The notes below the pieces were generated by a model. That model had not been told where the DNA came from. It saw only the letters and a list, made by a program, of their open reading frames with translations, and searched no databases. A program made the position numbers and the translations under genes. A stretch of DNA of 64,000 bases from contig NZ_BLAE01000038.1 in NCBI RefSeq assembly GCF_009687865.1, forward strand, positions 42,231 through 106,230. Direction: 5' to 3'. Position 1 is the first letter of the stretch. Every line of letters starts with the position of its first letter. Below are positions 31,070-42,244 of the stretch, piece after piece. This DNA is from Acrocarpospora macrocephala (lineage in GTDB: Bacteria; Actinomycetota; Actinomycetes; Streptosporangiales; Streptosporangiaceae).

Positions 31070-32796
31070 GCGAGCACCGCCCCGCGGTAGACCGCGTTCC
31101 GCCGTACCAGGTCGGCGTGCGGGGCCGCGTCGGCGACGCGGCCGGCGTCCAGGAGCACCACCCGGTCGGTGATCGCCAGCAGGGCGGGGCTGGTGGTGAC
31201 CACGATCGTGGTACGGCCCTGCCGGATCTCCCGCAGTCCGCCCGCGATCCGCGCTTCGGTCACGGTGTCGACCGCCGTGGTCGGATCGTGCAGCACGAGG
31301 ACCGCCCGGTCGGCGGCGAGCGCCCGGGCGAGCGCGACCCGCTGGCGTTGGCCGCCCGACAACGATCGCCCGCGCTCGATCACCGGCGCGTCCACGCCGA
31401 GCGGCAGGCCCCGCGCGACCTCGTCCACACCCGCGGCGACCAGGACACGTTCGAGCGCGCCGTCGCTGGCGGCCACATTGCTGCGCAGGGTTCCCTCGAA
31501 CAGGTCGGCGTCATGCTCGGCGACGAGCACCTCCAGCCGGAGATCGGCGGGGTCCACGCCGGTGAGGGGCACGCCGTCGAGTTCGATCACTCCGGCGTCC
31601 GGGTCGGTCTGGCGTCCGAGGCAGCGCAGCAGCGTGGTGGCATGGGCTGGATCCGTGGCGACCACGCCAAGAATCTCGCCGGGGGAGACGTGCAGGTCGA
31701 GCGTCAACCCATCACAACGAACGCCACGCAAGCGCAGTTCACCGCGCACCGGATGGGGGAGCGCGCCAGGGGAAAGCGCGCCAGCTTCAGGAAGTCCCGC
31801 GCTATTTCCGGCGCGCGATTCAGCGCCTTCTCTGGGGGCGACGGCCGGGGGAGTGGTGAGCACGTCGGCGATCCGGGTCGCCGACGCGCGCCCCTGGGCG
31901 AGTTCGGCGTTGACCCAGGAGAAGACTTCGAGCGGACCGAGCAGGAACAAGGCGAGTCCGACCGCCGACACCAGCTGGCCCAGGCTGATGTCGCCCTGGA
32001 GGGCGAGCCGCCCGCCGATCAGCGCGACCACCGCGATGAAACCGCCGGTCAGCGCGAGAACCATCCCGTACTGCCAGGCCTCCGCACGCGCCGCCCGCAG
32101 GGTGGCCACCAGCGATTCCCGGCTGGTCCGCTGATACCGGGCGACGGCCGCCGACTCCGCGCCGATGCCTTTGAGCACCCGCAATCCGGTCACCAGATCG
32201 GCGGCGACGCCAGACGCGTGCGCGGCTCGTTCCTGTTCGGCGTCACTGCGGCGTTCCAAAGGTTTGCTCAGGAGATGTCCGGCCAGCAGCAGCAGGGGCG
32301 TACCCAAAAGCACCAGCAGGCCGAGCGGCAGCGAGATCCGCAGCAGCACCACCGCGCCCACCAGGACACCGAAAAGCGCGCCGATTCCCATGATCGCGGC
32401 CATGTTCACGGCTCCGACCCTTTTCGCGTCCTCGGTCGCGATCGTGGTCAACGCCCCAGGTAAGCGGCCTTGCTCGGCCCCGCCGCGCGGATCGAGCACC
32501 CGCCGCACGAGCTCCAGCCGGAGCTCATGGCCCGCCTGCTCGGCGGCGCGTTCTCCGGCCCGCGCGCCGTACCGAAAACTGAAGGAAAGACCGACATACA
32601 CGGCGGCGAGCGCGGCGAGCCAGCCCAGGAGAGCGGTCAGATCACCCGAAGCGACGGCCTGGTCGATGACGACGCCGATGAGGACGGGAACCGCCACCTC
32701 ACCGGCCTGATGGCCCGCCCCCAGCAGCGACCCCACGAGAACGTCGCGCCGCTGCCCGCGGACCGCACGCCACAGGACCTCCCGACCCCCACCCAC
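31066..32796 (-). CDS. ABC exporter half-transporter (TMD-NBD) with degenerate Walker A/B but intact LSGGQ
   Basis: 576 residues with the same TMD-NBD layout as its neighbour. At the Walker A position (near 378) it reads GVVATDPAHATT, lacking the GK[ST] core. At Walker B it reads VLVLHDPTT, so the catalytic Asp-Glu pair is lost. The signature RSLSGGQRQR near 478 is perfect. These changes match the partner's, so its LSGGQ should complete the functional site formed with the partner's Walker A. It is the first gene of the operon; the start at 32796 lies 30 bases from an iron box. The start codon is placed by the hydrophobic profile and ORF limits; no strong ribosome site is obvious. Confidence 0.88.
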   Translation of the reverse strand: MGGGREVLWRAVRGQRRDVLVGSLLGAGHQAGEVAVPVLIGVVIDQAVASGDLTALLGWLAALAAVYVGLSFSFRYGARAGERAAEQAGHELRLELVRRVLDPRGGAEQGRLPGALTTIATEDAKRVGAVNMAAIMGIGALFGVLVGAVVLLRISLPLGLLVLLGTPLLLLAGHLLSKPLERRSDAEQERAAHASGVAADLVTGLRVLKGIGAESAAVARYQRTSRESLVATLRAARAEAWQYGMVLALTGGFIAVVALIGGRLALQGDISLGQLVSAVGLALFLLGPLEVFSWVNAELAQGRASATRIADVLTTPPAVAPREGAESRAGNSAGLPEAGALSPGALPHPVRGELRLRGVRCDGLTLDLHVSPGEILGVVATDPAHATTLLRCLGRQTDPDAGVIELDGVPLTGVDPADLRLEVLVAEHDADLFEGTLRSNVAASDGALERVLVAAGVDEVARGLPLGVDAPVIERGRSLSGGQRQRVALARALAADRAVLVLHDPTTAVDTVTEARIAGGLREIRQGRTTIVVTTSPALLAITDRVVLLDAGRVADAAPHADLVRRNAVYRGAVLA

Positions 32797-32825
32797 CTAA
32801 AATCCTCCGGATCACCCGACTAATT

Positions 32826-32844
32826 TTAGGTAAGGCTACACTAA
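32826..32844. promoter_or_regulatory. iron box upstream of the exporter/binding-protein operon
   Basis: TTAGGTAAGGCTACACTAA matches the IdeR/DmdR1 consensus at 16 of 19 positions. It lies 30 bases before the start of the first exporter gene. Together with the two boxes at 4665-4730 it places all siderophore-related operons here under one predicted iron-dependent repressor. Confidence 0.87.
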
Positions 32845-32963
32845 CTAAGTCTCACCTAACCAGGGCATCCCTTCCCTGCGTTTATGGGCATGCTCACGCC
32901 TACTCCCCACCCGGAGCGATCGCCAGCGTACCTCCTCCGACCGGCTGAGATCTCCACATTCAT

Positions 32964-33008
32964 TAGGAAACTTTCCTATTGACAGGGCCAGCCTAGGAGG
33001 AGTTATAT
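32964..33008 (+). promoter_or_regulatory. promoter with overlapping palindromic operator before the GH18 gene
   Basis: A palindrome TAGGAAA-C-TTTCCTA (32964-32978) abuts a -35 element TTGACA (32979-32984). An 18-base spacer leads to a -10 element TTATAT (33003-33008). The operator position suggests a regulator acting at the -35 region. The binding protein is unknown; the motif is not the DasR-type box. Confidence 0.7.
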
Positions 33009-33048
33009 CCGGGTTAATTTAAGAAGTGAACAACCGGGAGAGACGAAC

Positions 33049-34419
33049 ATGCCCCTTCAGCGCCCCCGATTAGCGCGAGTCCTGGCGGCCGGTGCCGTCG
33101 CGCTCGCCCTCGTCGCGACCGGTGTCACGCCCGCGTCGGCGGCGACCGGTCAGATCACCGGATACGGCGGCAAATGCGTGGACGTCGCCGCCGCCAACTC
33201 GGCCAACGGGACCCAGGTCCAGCTCTACACCTGCAACGGCACCGCCGCCCAATCCTGGACGACCGGCACCGACGGCACCATCCGTGCCCTCGGCAAGTGC
33301 CTGGACGTGAACGCCGCGAGCAGCGCCAACGGCACCAAGGTGCAGATCTGGGACTGCAACGGCACCGCCGCCCAGATCTGGACTCCGCAGGGCGACGGCA
33401 CCCTCCGCGCGCTCGGCAAGTGCCTGGACGCCACCGGCCCGAGCTCGGCCGACGGCACCCCCCTCCAGATCTGGGACTGCTTCGCCAGCGCCAACCAGCG
33501 CTGGACGCTGCCCACCGGCACCAACCCGCCCCCGCCGCCCCCACCGGGCAAGATGCCGGGCGCGCCCTACCTCTACATGGGCTGGGGCAGCCCGCCCAAC
33601 GCCGCGACGGTGATGAGCCAGACCGGCATCCGCTCCTTCACCATGGCGTTCATCCTGTCCGGCGGCGGCTGCGTGCCGCGCTGGGACGGCAGCAGGCCGC
33701 TGACCGGCGGCGTCGACCAGTCCACGATCAACTCCATCAAGGCGGCCGGCGGCAGCGTGCAGGTCTCCTTCGGCGGCTGGTCGGGCAACAAGCTCGGCCC
33801 CAACTGCGCCACCCCCGCCGCGTACGCCGGAGCCGTGCAGCAGGTCATCAACGCGGTCGGCCCGGCCGTGGTCGACTTCGACATCGAGAACACCGACGAG
33901 TTCTCCAACTACACCGTCCAGGACCGCATCCTCAACGGCCTGAAGATCGTCAAGCAGAACAACCCGAACGTGAAGATCGCGGTCACCTTCGGCACCGGCC
34001 TCAACGGCCCGACCGGCGACGGCATCCGGCTGATCAACCAGGCGCGGGCGCTGAACGTGCCGATCGACAACTACACGATCATGCCGTTCAACTTCGGCGG
34101 GCACGGCAATATGTACCAAGCCACCGTCAACGCCTCCGAGGGCCTGAAGAACGCGCTCAAGTCGGCGTGGGGCTGGACCGACGCGCAGGCGTACGCGCGG
34201 ATGGGCATCTCCGGCATGAACGGCAGTTCCGACCAGGGCGAGATCACCACGACCGGGGTCTGGACTCAGATTCGGGACTGGGCCAACTCCCACGGGCTGA
34301 CCCGGTTCGCGTACTGGTCGGTCAACCGGGACCGGCCGTGCTCCGGCGGTCTCAACGACACCTGTAGCGGCACCCCCCAGGCCAACTGGGACTTCACTCG
34401 CATCACGGCCGGCTTCTAA
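33049..34419 (+). CDS. secreted GH18 chitinase-like enzyme with N-terminal ricin-type lectin domain
   Basis: 456 residues. Signal peptide at about 1-32 with an ALA-x-ALA-like site. A ricin B-type trefoil follows to about 155, with three repeats each carrying 'GKCLDV' and 'QxW' elements. A Pro-rich hinge (about 160-170) leads to a GH18 barrel. The catalytic DxDxE is seen as D276-F-D278-I-E280, and the preceding strand is VSFGGWSG, the SxGG motif. Family GH18 hydrolyses chitin or related GlcNAc polymers with Glu as acid and neighbouring substrate assistance; the exact substrate is not shown. GGGAGAG precedes ATG 33049. Expression probably depends on the palindrome at 32964-32978. A second ricin-lectin gene follows nine bases after the stop, so the two form an operon. 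Confidence 0.92.
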   Translation: MPLQRPRLARVLAAGAVALALVATGVTPASAATGQITGYGGKCVDVAAANSANGTQVQLYTCNGTAAQSWTTGTDGTIRALGKCLDVNAASSANGTKVQIWDCNGTAAQIWTPQGDGTLRALGKCLDATGPSSADGTPLQIWDCFASANQRWTLPTGTNPPPPPPPGKMPGAPYLYMGWGSPPNAATVMSQTGIRSFTMAFILSGGGCVPRWDGSRPLTGGVDQSTINSIKAAGGSVQVSFGGWSGNKLGPNCATPAAYAGAVQQVINAVGPAVVDFDIENTDEFSNYTVQDRILNGLKIVKQNNPNVKIAVTFGTGLNGPTGDGIRLINQARALNVPIDNYTIMPFNFGGHGNMYQATVNASEGLKNALKSAWGWTDAQAYARMGISGMNGSSDQGEITTTGVWTQIRDWANSHGLTRFAYWSVNRDRPCSGGLNDTCSGTPQANWDFTRITAGF

Positions 34420-34428
34420 GGAGCCCGG

Positions 34429-36591
34429 ATGTCCATCAGGAGCGCCCTGACCGCCCTGGTGCTGGTCGCGGGGTCGCTGGTCGGGCTGTCCAGCCCGGCT
34501 CAGGCGGCCCCGCCGACCGGTTTCACCACGGTGGTGAACCGGGGCAGCGGCAAGTGCGTCGACGCCCGCGCGGCGGCGTCCGCCAACGGGACCGCGGTCC
34601 AGCAGTACTCGTGCAACGGCTCGACCGCGCAGTCCTGGCAGTTCCAGGCCACCAGCGGCGGCTACTTCCGCGTCAACAGCGCGCTCAACGCCGCCCAGGT
34701 CTGGGACGTCACGAACGTCTCCGCCGCCGACAGCGCGCCCATCCAGCTCTGGGCGTACGGCGGGGGCAACAACCAGCAGTGGCAGGCGGTGGAGGAGCCG
34801 GGCGGCTCCTACCATTTCGTCAACCGGCTCAGCGGCAAATGCCTCGACGTGCCGGGCGCGGCCACGGGAGACAGCGTGCAGTTCCAGCAGTACACGTGCA
34901 ACGGCACCGCCGCCCAGTCGTTCACCTTCGGCGGCGGCCCGCCCCCGCCGGGGCCCAACCCGGATCTCGGGCCGAACGTGAGCATCTTCGACCCGTCGAT
35001 GCCCGCCTCGACCATCCAGAGCCGGTTGAACACCGTGTTCAGCCAGCAGCAGACCAACCAGTTCGGCGGCAACCGGTTCGCGCTGCTGTTCCGGCCGGGG
35101 TCGTACAACGTGGATGTGAACGTCGGGTTCTACACCCAGGTGCTCGGGCTGGGGTTGTCGCCGGACAATGTCACGATAAATGGGCCTGTGCATGCTGAGG
35201 CTGACTGGTTCCAGGGCAACGCCACGCAGAACTTCTGGCGTGGGGTGGAGAACATGTCGGTCAATCCGCCCGGCGGGAATGATCGGTGGGCGGTTTCGCA
35301 GGCGGCGCCGTACCGGCGGATGCATTTGCGCGGGAACCTGCAACTGGACGACGGCGGCTGGTCGAGCGGCGGCCTGTTCGCGGACACCAAGATCGACGGT
35401 CAGGTGCGGTCGGGGTCGCAGCAGCAGTGGCTGACGCGGAACACCGAGATGGGCAGCTGGACGGGTTCCAACTGGAACATGGTGTTCGTGGGCGCGACGA
35501 ACGCTCCGAGCGGGAACTTCCCGAATCCGCCGTATACGCGGGTGGCCACCACGCCGGTGGTCCGGGAGAAGCCGTTCCTCTACATCGACCAGGCGGGCGC
35601 CTACCAGGTGTTCGTCCCGGCGTTGCGGACCAACTCGACTGGCACCAGCTGGAGCGGCGGGAACCCGGCGGGCAGCTCGCTGCCGATCAGCCAGTTCTTC
35701 GTCGTCAAGCCGGGGCACACGGCGGCCAACATCAACGCCGCGCTGGCCGCGGGCCAGGACCTGCTGGTCACCCCGGGCGTTTACCACCTCAATGACACGA
35801 TCAGGGTGACCCGGGCCAACACCGTGGTGCTCGGGCTGGGTCTGGCCACGTTCATCCCCGACAACGGCGTCACCGCGATGACCGTCGCCGACGTGGACGG
35901 GGTCAAGGTCGCCGGAATCCTGTTCGACGCGGGCACGACCAACTCGCCGATGCTCATGCAGGTCGGACCGGCCGGATCCGCCGCCTCGCACGCGGCGAAC
36001 CCGACCTCGCTGCACGACGTGTACTTCCGGGTCGGCGGCGCGGCGGTCGGCAAGGCCACCCAGAGCCTGGTCGTCAACAGCCACAACGTGATCGGCGACC
36101 ACACCTGGATCTGGCGCGGCGACCACGGCAGCGGCATCGGATGGAACTCCAACACGGCCGCGAACGGGCTGACCGTGAACGGCAACGACGTCACGATGTA
36201 CGGCCTGTTCGTCGAGCACTACCAGCAGTACCAGACGGTGTGGAACGGGAACGGCGGGCGGACGTACTTCTACCAGAACGAGATGCCGTACGACCCGCCG
36301 AACCAGGCGGCCTGGATGAACGGGAGCACGCAGGGCTACGCCGCCTACAAGGTGGCCAACACGGTCACCACGCACGAAGCGTGGGGTCTGGGGAGCTACT
36401 GCTACTTCAACGTCAATCCCGGCGTCATCGCGGCGCGCGCCTTCGAAGTGCCGAACACACCCGGCGTACGGTTCCACAACATGGTGACCGTGTCGCTCGG
36501 CGGGGTCGGGACGATCCGGAACATCATCAACACGACCGGTGGACCCTCGAATTCATCCACCAACGTCGCGAACCTGGTCAACTACCCCTGA
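34429..36591 (+). CDS. secreted ricin-lectin protein with large beta-helix-like domain, function unknown
   Basis: 720 residues. Signal peptide at about 1-27, then a ricin-type trefoil (about 30-165) and a short Gly/Pro linker. From about residue 175 comes a long domain beginning 'LGPNVSIFDPSMP', with repeated strand-turn segments ('FLYIDQAGAYQVFVPALRTNS', 'DLLVTPGVYHLNDTIRV', 'TVVLGLGLATFIPDNG') that look like a parallel beta-helix of the pectate-lyase/glucanase type. From memory, relatives carry labels such as 'adenylyl cyclase' or 'coagulation factor 5/8 type', which nothing in this sequence supports. Secretion, the lectin domain and co-transcription with a GH18 enzyme suggest a polysaccharide-acting or binding protein. 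No catalytic residues can be assigned. A strong terminator follows. Confidence 0.75.
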   Translation: MSIRSALTALVLVAGSLVGLSSPAQAAPPTGFTTVVNRGSGKCVDARAAASANGTAVQQYSCNGSTAQSWQFQATSGGYFRVNSALNAAQVWDVTNVSAADSAPIQLWAYGGGNNQQWQAVEEPGGSYHFVNRLSGKCLDVPGAATGDSVQFQQYTCNGTAAQSFTFGGGPPPPGPNPDLGPNVSIFDPSMPASTIQSRLNTVFSQQQTNQFGGNRFALLFRPGSYNVDVNVGFYTQVLGLGLSPDNVTINGPVHAEADWFQGNATQNFWRGVENMSVNPPGGNDRWAVSQAAPYRRMHLRGNLQLDDGGWSSGGLFADTKIDGQVRSGSQQQWLTRNTEMGSWTGSNWNMVFVGATNAPSGNFPNPPYTRVATTPVVREKPFLYIDQAGAYQVFVPALRTNSTGTSWSGGNPAGSSLPISQFFVVKPGHTAANINAALAAGQDLLVTPGVYHLNDTIRVTRANTVVLGLGLATFIPDNGVTAMTVADVDGVKVAGILFDAGTTNSPMLMQVGPAGSAASHAANPTSLHDVYFRVGGAAVGKATQSLVVNSHNVIGDHTWIWRGDHGSGIGWNSNTAANGLTVNGNDVTMYGLFVEHYQQYQTVWNGNGGRTYFYQNEMPYDPPNQAAWMNGSTQGYAAYKVANTVTTHEAWGLGSYCYFNVNPGVIAARAFEVPNTPGVRFHNMVTVSLGGVGTIRNIINTTGGPSNSSTNVANLVNYP

Positions 36592-36605
36592 CCGGGGCTT
36601 GATCC

Positions 36606-36650
36606 CACCCTGCCCGCCACCCGGGAAACCCTCGGGCGGCGGGCAGGGTG
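36606..36650 (+). terminator. hairpin terminator after the lectin operon
   Basis: Perfect 13-bp inverted repeat: CACCCTGCCCGCC (36606-36618) and GGCGGGCAGGGTG (36638-36650), 15 bases after the stop of the 720-residue gene. The convergent minus-strand gene ends at 36716, so it may serve both directions. Confidence 0.83.
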
Positions 36651-36715
36651 CGCTCCACCCACCACCCCAGTTCGTCCCCATTTTTCACTGGACGATTCAC
36701 CCGGAAACGCCCCTG

Positions 36716-37279
36716 TTAGGCATCGCGGCCGAAGGCGGCGAGCAGCCGGGTCTGCTGGTCGGCGTCGCCGGACACGCCCACGCGGGGCGCGATCAGCCCG
36801 GCGGCCCGGTAGGCGTCCTCCTCGTCGGTGAACCAGGACGCGCAGGCGGCCACCAGTTCCGGGTCGAGCCTCTCGTCGCCGCCGGTGGCTTTGGCCAGGT
36901 CCCAGCTGTGGACGAGGATGTCGGCGAACAGCTGTGTCGCGTACTCGGAGCCGGGGACGTCGCCGAAGGACAGGTGCACGGTGCGCTCCATCGCGCCCGG
37001 CTCGTGCACGGCCATGATGGCCTCCTCGGCGGACGCGTCGAAGGACTTGACCGGATCCGGGCCGAGCAGGTCGCCGGCGAAGGAGTCGCCCATGTCGGCG
37101 ATGGTCTGCCCGGCCATCAGCGGGGCCGTCCACATGTTCTCGCCGGCGATGTGGTTGACGAGCATGCGCACGTTCCAGTCGGAGCAGGGCGTGCTGAGGC
37201 CCCACTGGTCCTCGCCGACGGCGTGAACACGCTCTCCGAAGCCTTCCATGGCACGCTGATGGAGTTCTGGAATATCCAT
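36716..37279 (-). CDS. TIGR03086 / mycothiol-dependent maleylpyruvate isomerase-like metal-binding protein
   Basis: 187 residues. The ATG at 37279 is preceded by GGGAGGGG, so the much longer open frame upstream is not used. The sequence has the DinB-like helical bundle pattern of this actinobacterial family: 'DQWGLSTPCSDWNVRMLVNHIAGEN', 'LVHSWDLAKATG' and 'DPELVAAC'. The histidines in 'VNHIAGEN' and 'LVHSWD' are the usual metal ligands of the family. Relatives include mycothiol-dependent enzymes, but most are uncharacterised. It diverges from the terpene synthase gene across a 284-base gap; no functional link is evident. Confidence 0.85.
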   Translation of the reverse strand: MDIPELHQRAMEGFGERVHAVGEDQWGLSTPCSDWNVRMLVNHIAGENMWTAPLMAGQTIADMGDSFAGDLLGPDPVKSFDASAEEAIMAVHEPGAMERTVHLSFGDVPGSEYATQLFADILVHSWDLAKATGGDERLDPELVAACASWFTDEEDAYRAAGLIAPRVGVSGDADQQTRLLAAFGRDA

Positions 37280-40027
<2,748 letters not shown>

Positions 40028-40428
40028 TCGGCGCCGTTCACGCCGGTGATGGTGCTCGCCGTACCGGCGCCAAGAGGGCGGGTCGGCGTCCTTTGGTTGG
40101 TGGTTAGGGCCCGCAAAGAATTAACTTGCGTGCTCATCCAGGGTTCGTCGGCTGGGCGAGCCCGGGAGCTGAGCGCGACCGTGGAGGCGCTGCGCGACGA
40201 CGAGACGACGCCGCCGGGTGGCCTCGACCACGTTGAGGTCAGTGGCTTGAGGATCTATGAGTTATTGCTCTGCGGGCCCTTAAAGTCAAGAGCTTGTCTG
40301 GCCGCCTCCGGGATGGCTTCCTGGAACTCAGGAGTCGGTGGCGTTCTCTTGGGTGTTCTCCGCGAGATTCGGTGATCAACTTTTGGTGCTGGCCGTGGGA
40401 CGAGGGATGGTGGGCATAATTGCCCGTT
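40028..40428. other. intergenic region, no supported gene
   Basis: An open frame crosses most of this stretch, but its translation shows no recognisable domain, no good ribosome site and unusual composition (local AT-rich patches near 40110 and 40250-40290). It may hold a decayed gene. I see no repeats beyond those ending at 40027. Confidence 0.45.
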
Positions 40429-41034
40429 ATGCGTTGGATCATCTTTGACTTCGCCGGAGTAGTAGGGCGGCATCAGCCGCAGTCGGCTCGGGACGGCATG
40501 GTCGCCGTCGCCGGAGTCGAGTCCGACCGCTTCTGGGTGGCCTATTGGGAACATCGTGACCCCTACGACCGAGGGTTGATGACCGCGGGGGACTTCTGGT
40601 CGGCCGTGGAGAAGACCCTCGAAGCCGACTTCACCGCAGAGGCGACCGGTGAGCTGGTCCGGCTCGACATCACCAGTTGGCTGAATCCGGATATGGCGAC
40701 CGTCGAGCTGATCGCTGATCTGAAGAGCCAGGGCTTGGGCGTGGCCCTGCTGTCCAACGCTCCCCACGAACTGGCCGACGCCCTCGACGACGTGCCCTGG
40801 ATGGCCGACCTGGAGCACCGCTTCTTCAGCAGCAGGATGGCCATCTCCAAGCCCAGCCCGGAGATCTACACGGCCGTCCTGTCTGCCCTCGACGCCCGGC
40901 CCGCAGAGTGTGTCTTCATCGACGACCGCCCGCCCAACGTGACCGCTGCCGAGACGGTGGGAATGCACGCGCTCCTGTTCGCCGACGCCGATCGCCTGCG
41001 CGCCGATCTCGACGACCTCCTGCGCGGAATCTGA
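40429..41034 (+). CDS. HAD-superfamily (subfamily IA) hydrolase
   Basis: 201 residues from ATG 40429; a TTG three codons earlier is possible. HAD motif I is DFAGVV near the N-terminus, where the second Asp of the usual DxDGx(T/V) is replaced by Ala. Motif II is the Ser of 'ALLSNAPHEL', motif III is the Lys of 'SKPSPEIY', and motif IV is 'FIDDRPPN'. The Asp-to-Ala-type change (DFAGVV) is common in the 'DFGGV' dehalogenase/epoxide-hydrolase-like branch and argues against a standard phosphatase. Substrate unknown. It stands alone between geoA and the inositol operon, with its own short 5' region. Confidence 0.85.
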   Translation: MRWIIFDFAGVVGRHQPQSARDGMVAVAGVESDRFWVAYWEHRDPYDRGLMTAGDFWSAVEKTLEADFTAEATGELVRLDITSWLNPDMATVELIADLKSQGLGVALLSNAPHELADALDDVPWMADLEHRFFSSRMAISKPSPEIYTAVLSALDARPAECVFIDDRPPNVTAAETVGMHALLFADADRLRADLDDLLRGI

Positions 41035-41076
41035 CCGAGGAACACGATCCGGGCCGATCGCCGGAGAACCCGCGCG

Positions 41077-41214
41077 GGGAGAAGATTCGACCGGCGGGCA
41101 CGTCCATATGCCAGGGCCCGCCGGGAGAAGGGCCGATCAGATGGTACGTCTATATGCCAGGGCCCGTCGGGAGAAGATCCGACCGGCTGGTACGTCCATA
41201 TGTCAGGACAAACT
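41077..41214 (+). repeat. 46-bp tandem repeat (3 copies) upstream of the inositol operon promoter
   Basis: Units starting GGGAGAAG at 41077, 41123 and 41169 repeat with an exact 46-base period. Each has a GTACGTCCATATGCCAGG-like core, with CATATG or TATATG central. The last unit ends directly before the -35 element of the iol promoter, so these could be operator iterons or simply a local duplication. Confidence 0.9.
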
Positions 41215-41215
41215 A

Positions 41216-41245
41216 TTGACTCCTTTCCGGAAATTGAACTAGAAC
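41216..41245 (+). promoter_or_regulatory. promoter of the iolGECJBD operon
   Basis: TTGACT (41216-41221), an 18-base spacer, then TAGAAC (41240-41245); 27 bases further on comes ATG 41273, with AAGGAG between. The three 46-bp repeats lie immediately upstream. Confidence 0.65.
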
Positions 41246-41272
41246 TGGAAGCCCCGGACAAGGAGTTTCGTC

Positions 41273-42244
41273 ATGCGTGTGGGATTGCTGGGTCTTGGCA
41301 GGATCGGTGCGTTTCATGCGGGAACGCTGGCCGGGCTCGTCGAAGACCTGGTCGTCCACGATGAGAACGGGGAACTGGCCGACCGTATTGCCATCGCGTT
41401 GAACGCGAGGACGGGAGATCCGTTCGACGCCGACGCGGTGGTGATCGCGACGCCTACCGGGTCGCACGCGGAGTTGCTGATCGAGGCGTGCGCCCGGGGG
41501 GTTCCGGCGTTCTGCGAGAAACCGGCCGCGCCGGATGTGCCAGAGACGTTGAAGGTCCGGGAGGCCGTGCAGCGCAGCGGTGTGCTGGTGCATATCGGGT
41601 TTCAGCGGCGCTTCGACGCCGGATATCAGGCGGCGCGGGAGGCGTTGCTCAAGGGGGAGCTGGGGCGGCTGGATCGGGTTCACATGATCACCGGGGATCC
41701 GGCTCCGCCTCCGGCCGCGTACATCGCGAAGTCTGGGGGGATATTCCGGGATTGTCATATCCATGACTTCGACGCTCTGCGCTGGGTCACCGGGCGTGAG
41801 GTCGAGACCGTCTACGCGACCGGGTCGAATCGGGGCGAGTCCTTCTTCGTAGAGTTCGGTGACGTCGATAACAGCGCGGCCGTGCTCACGCTGGACGACG
41901 GCACGCTCGCCACCCTGCAGGGTTCCCGGTACAACGGCGGCGGGTACGACGTCCGGATGGAACTCGCCGGAACGATCGCGACCCGAGCCGTCGGCCTTGA
42001 CCCCCGAGTGCCGCTGACCAGCACCGAAGGGCTGCAACCGCCGGGGGATCCGTGGCCGGGATTCCAGAGCAGGTTCGAGGCCGCGTACCGGGCGGAGCTG
42101 ATCGCCTTCCTGGCGGCGGTGCAGGAAACGGGGGAAAGCCCCTGCTCGGTGGATGACGCACTGGCCGCGCTGTACATCGCCGAAGCAGCCGATCTCTCCA
42201 GAAACCATGACCGCCCGGTCCGCCTGTCCGAGGTGGTCATATGA
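41273..42244 (+). CDS. iolG: inositol 2-dehydrogenase-like oxidoreductase (Gfo/Idh/MocA family)
   Basis: 323 residues. The N-terminal Rossmann motif is GLLGLGRIGAFHAG (residues 4-17), with CEKPAA near 84 carrying the conserved catalytic Lys of the family and GGIFRDCHIHDFDALRW near 160 carrying the Asp/His pair. Known IolG enzymes oxidise myo-inositol to scyllo-inosose with NAD+, the first step of inositol breakdown. It is the first gene of a tightly coupled operon: its stop overlaps the iolE start (ATGA at 42241-42244), and the other iol genes follow. AAGGAG precedes ATG 41273. Paralogues act on other cyclitols, so the exact substrate rests on the operon context. Confidence 0.9.
   Translation: MRVGLLGLGRIGAFHAGTLAGLVEDLVVHDENGELADRIAIALNARTGDPFDADAVVIATPTGSHAELLIEACARGVPAFCEKPAAPDVPETLKVREAVQRSGVLVHIGFQRRFDAGYQAAREALLKGELGRLDRVHMITGDPAPPPAAYIAKSGGIFRDCHIHDFDALRWVTGREVETVYATGSNRGESFFVEFGDVDNSAAVLTLDDGTLATLQGSRYNGGGYDVRMELAGTIATRAVGLDPRVPLTSTEGLQPPGDPWPGFQSRFEAAYRAELIAFLAAVQETGESPCSVDDALAALYIAEAADLSRNHDRPVRLSEVVI

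Noticed and set aside
33070..36477. 1135-codon minus-strand frame across the GH18 and lectin genes
   Set aside because: Antisense shadow of two well-supported secreted proteins; its Arg/Val/Gly-rich translation has no domain.
40129..40375. Possible small gene between geoA and the HAD hydrolase
   Set aside because: No ribosome site, domain or codon bias beyond background; kept only as an unexplained intergenic region.
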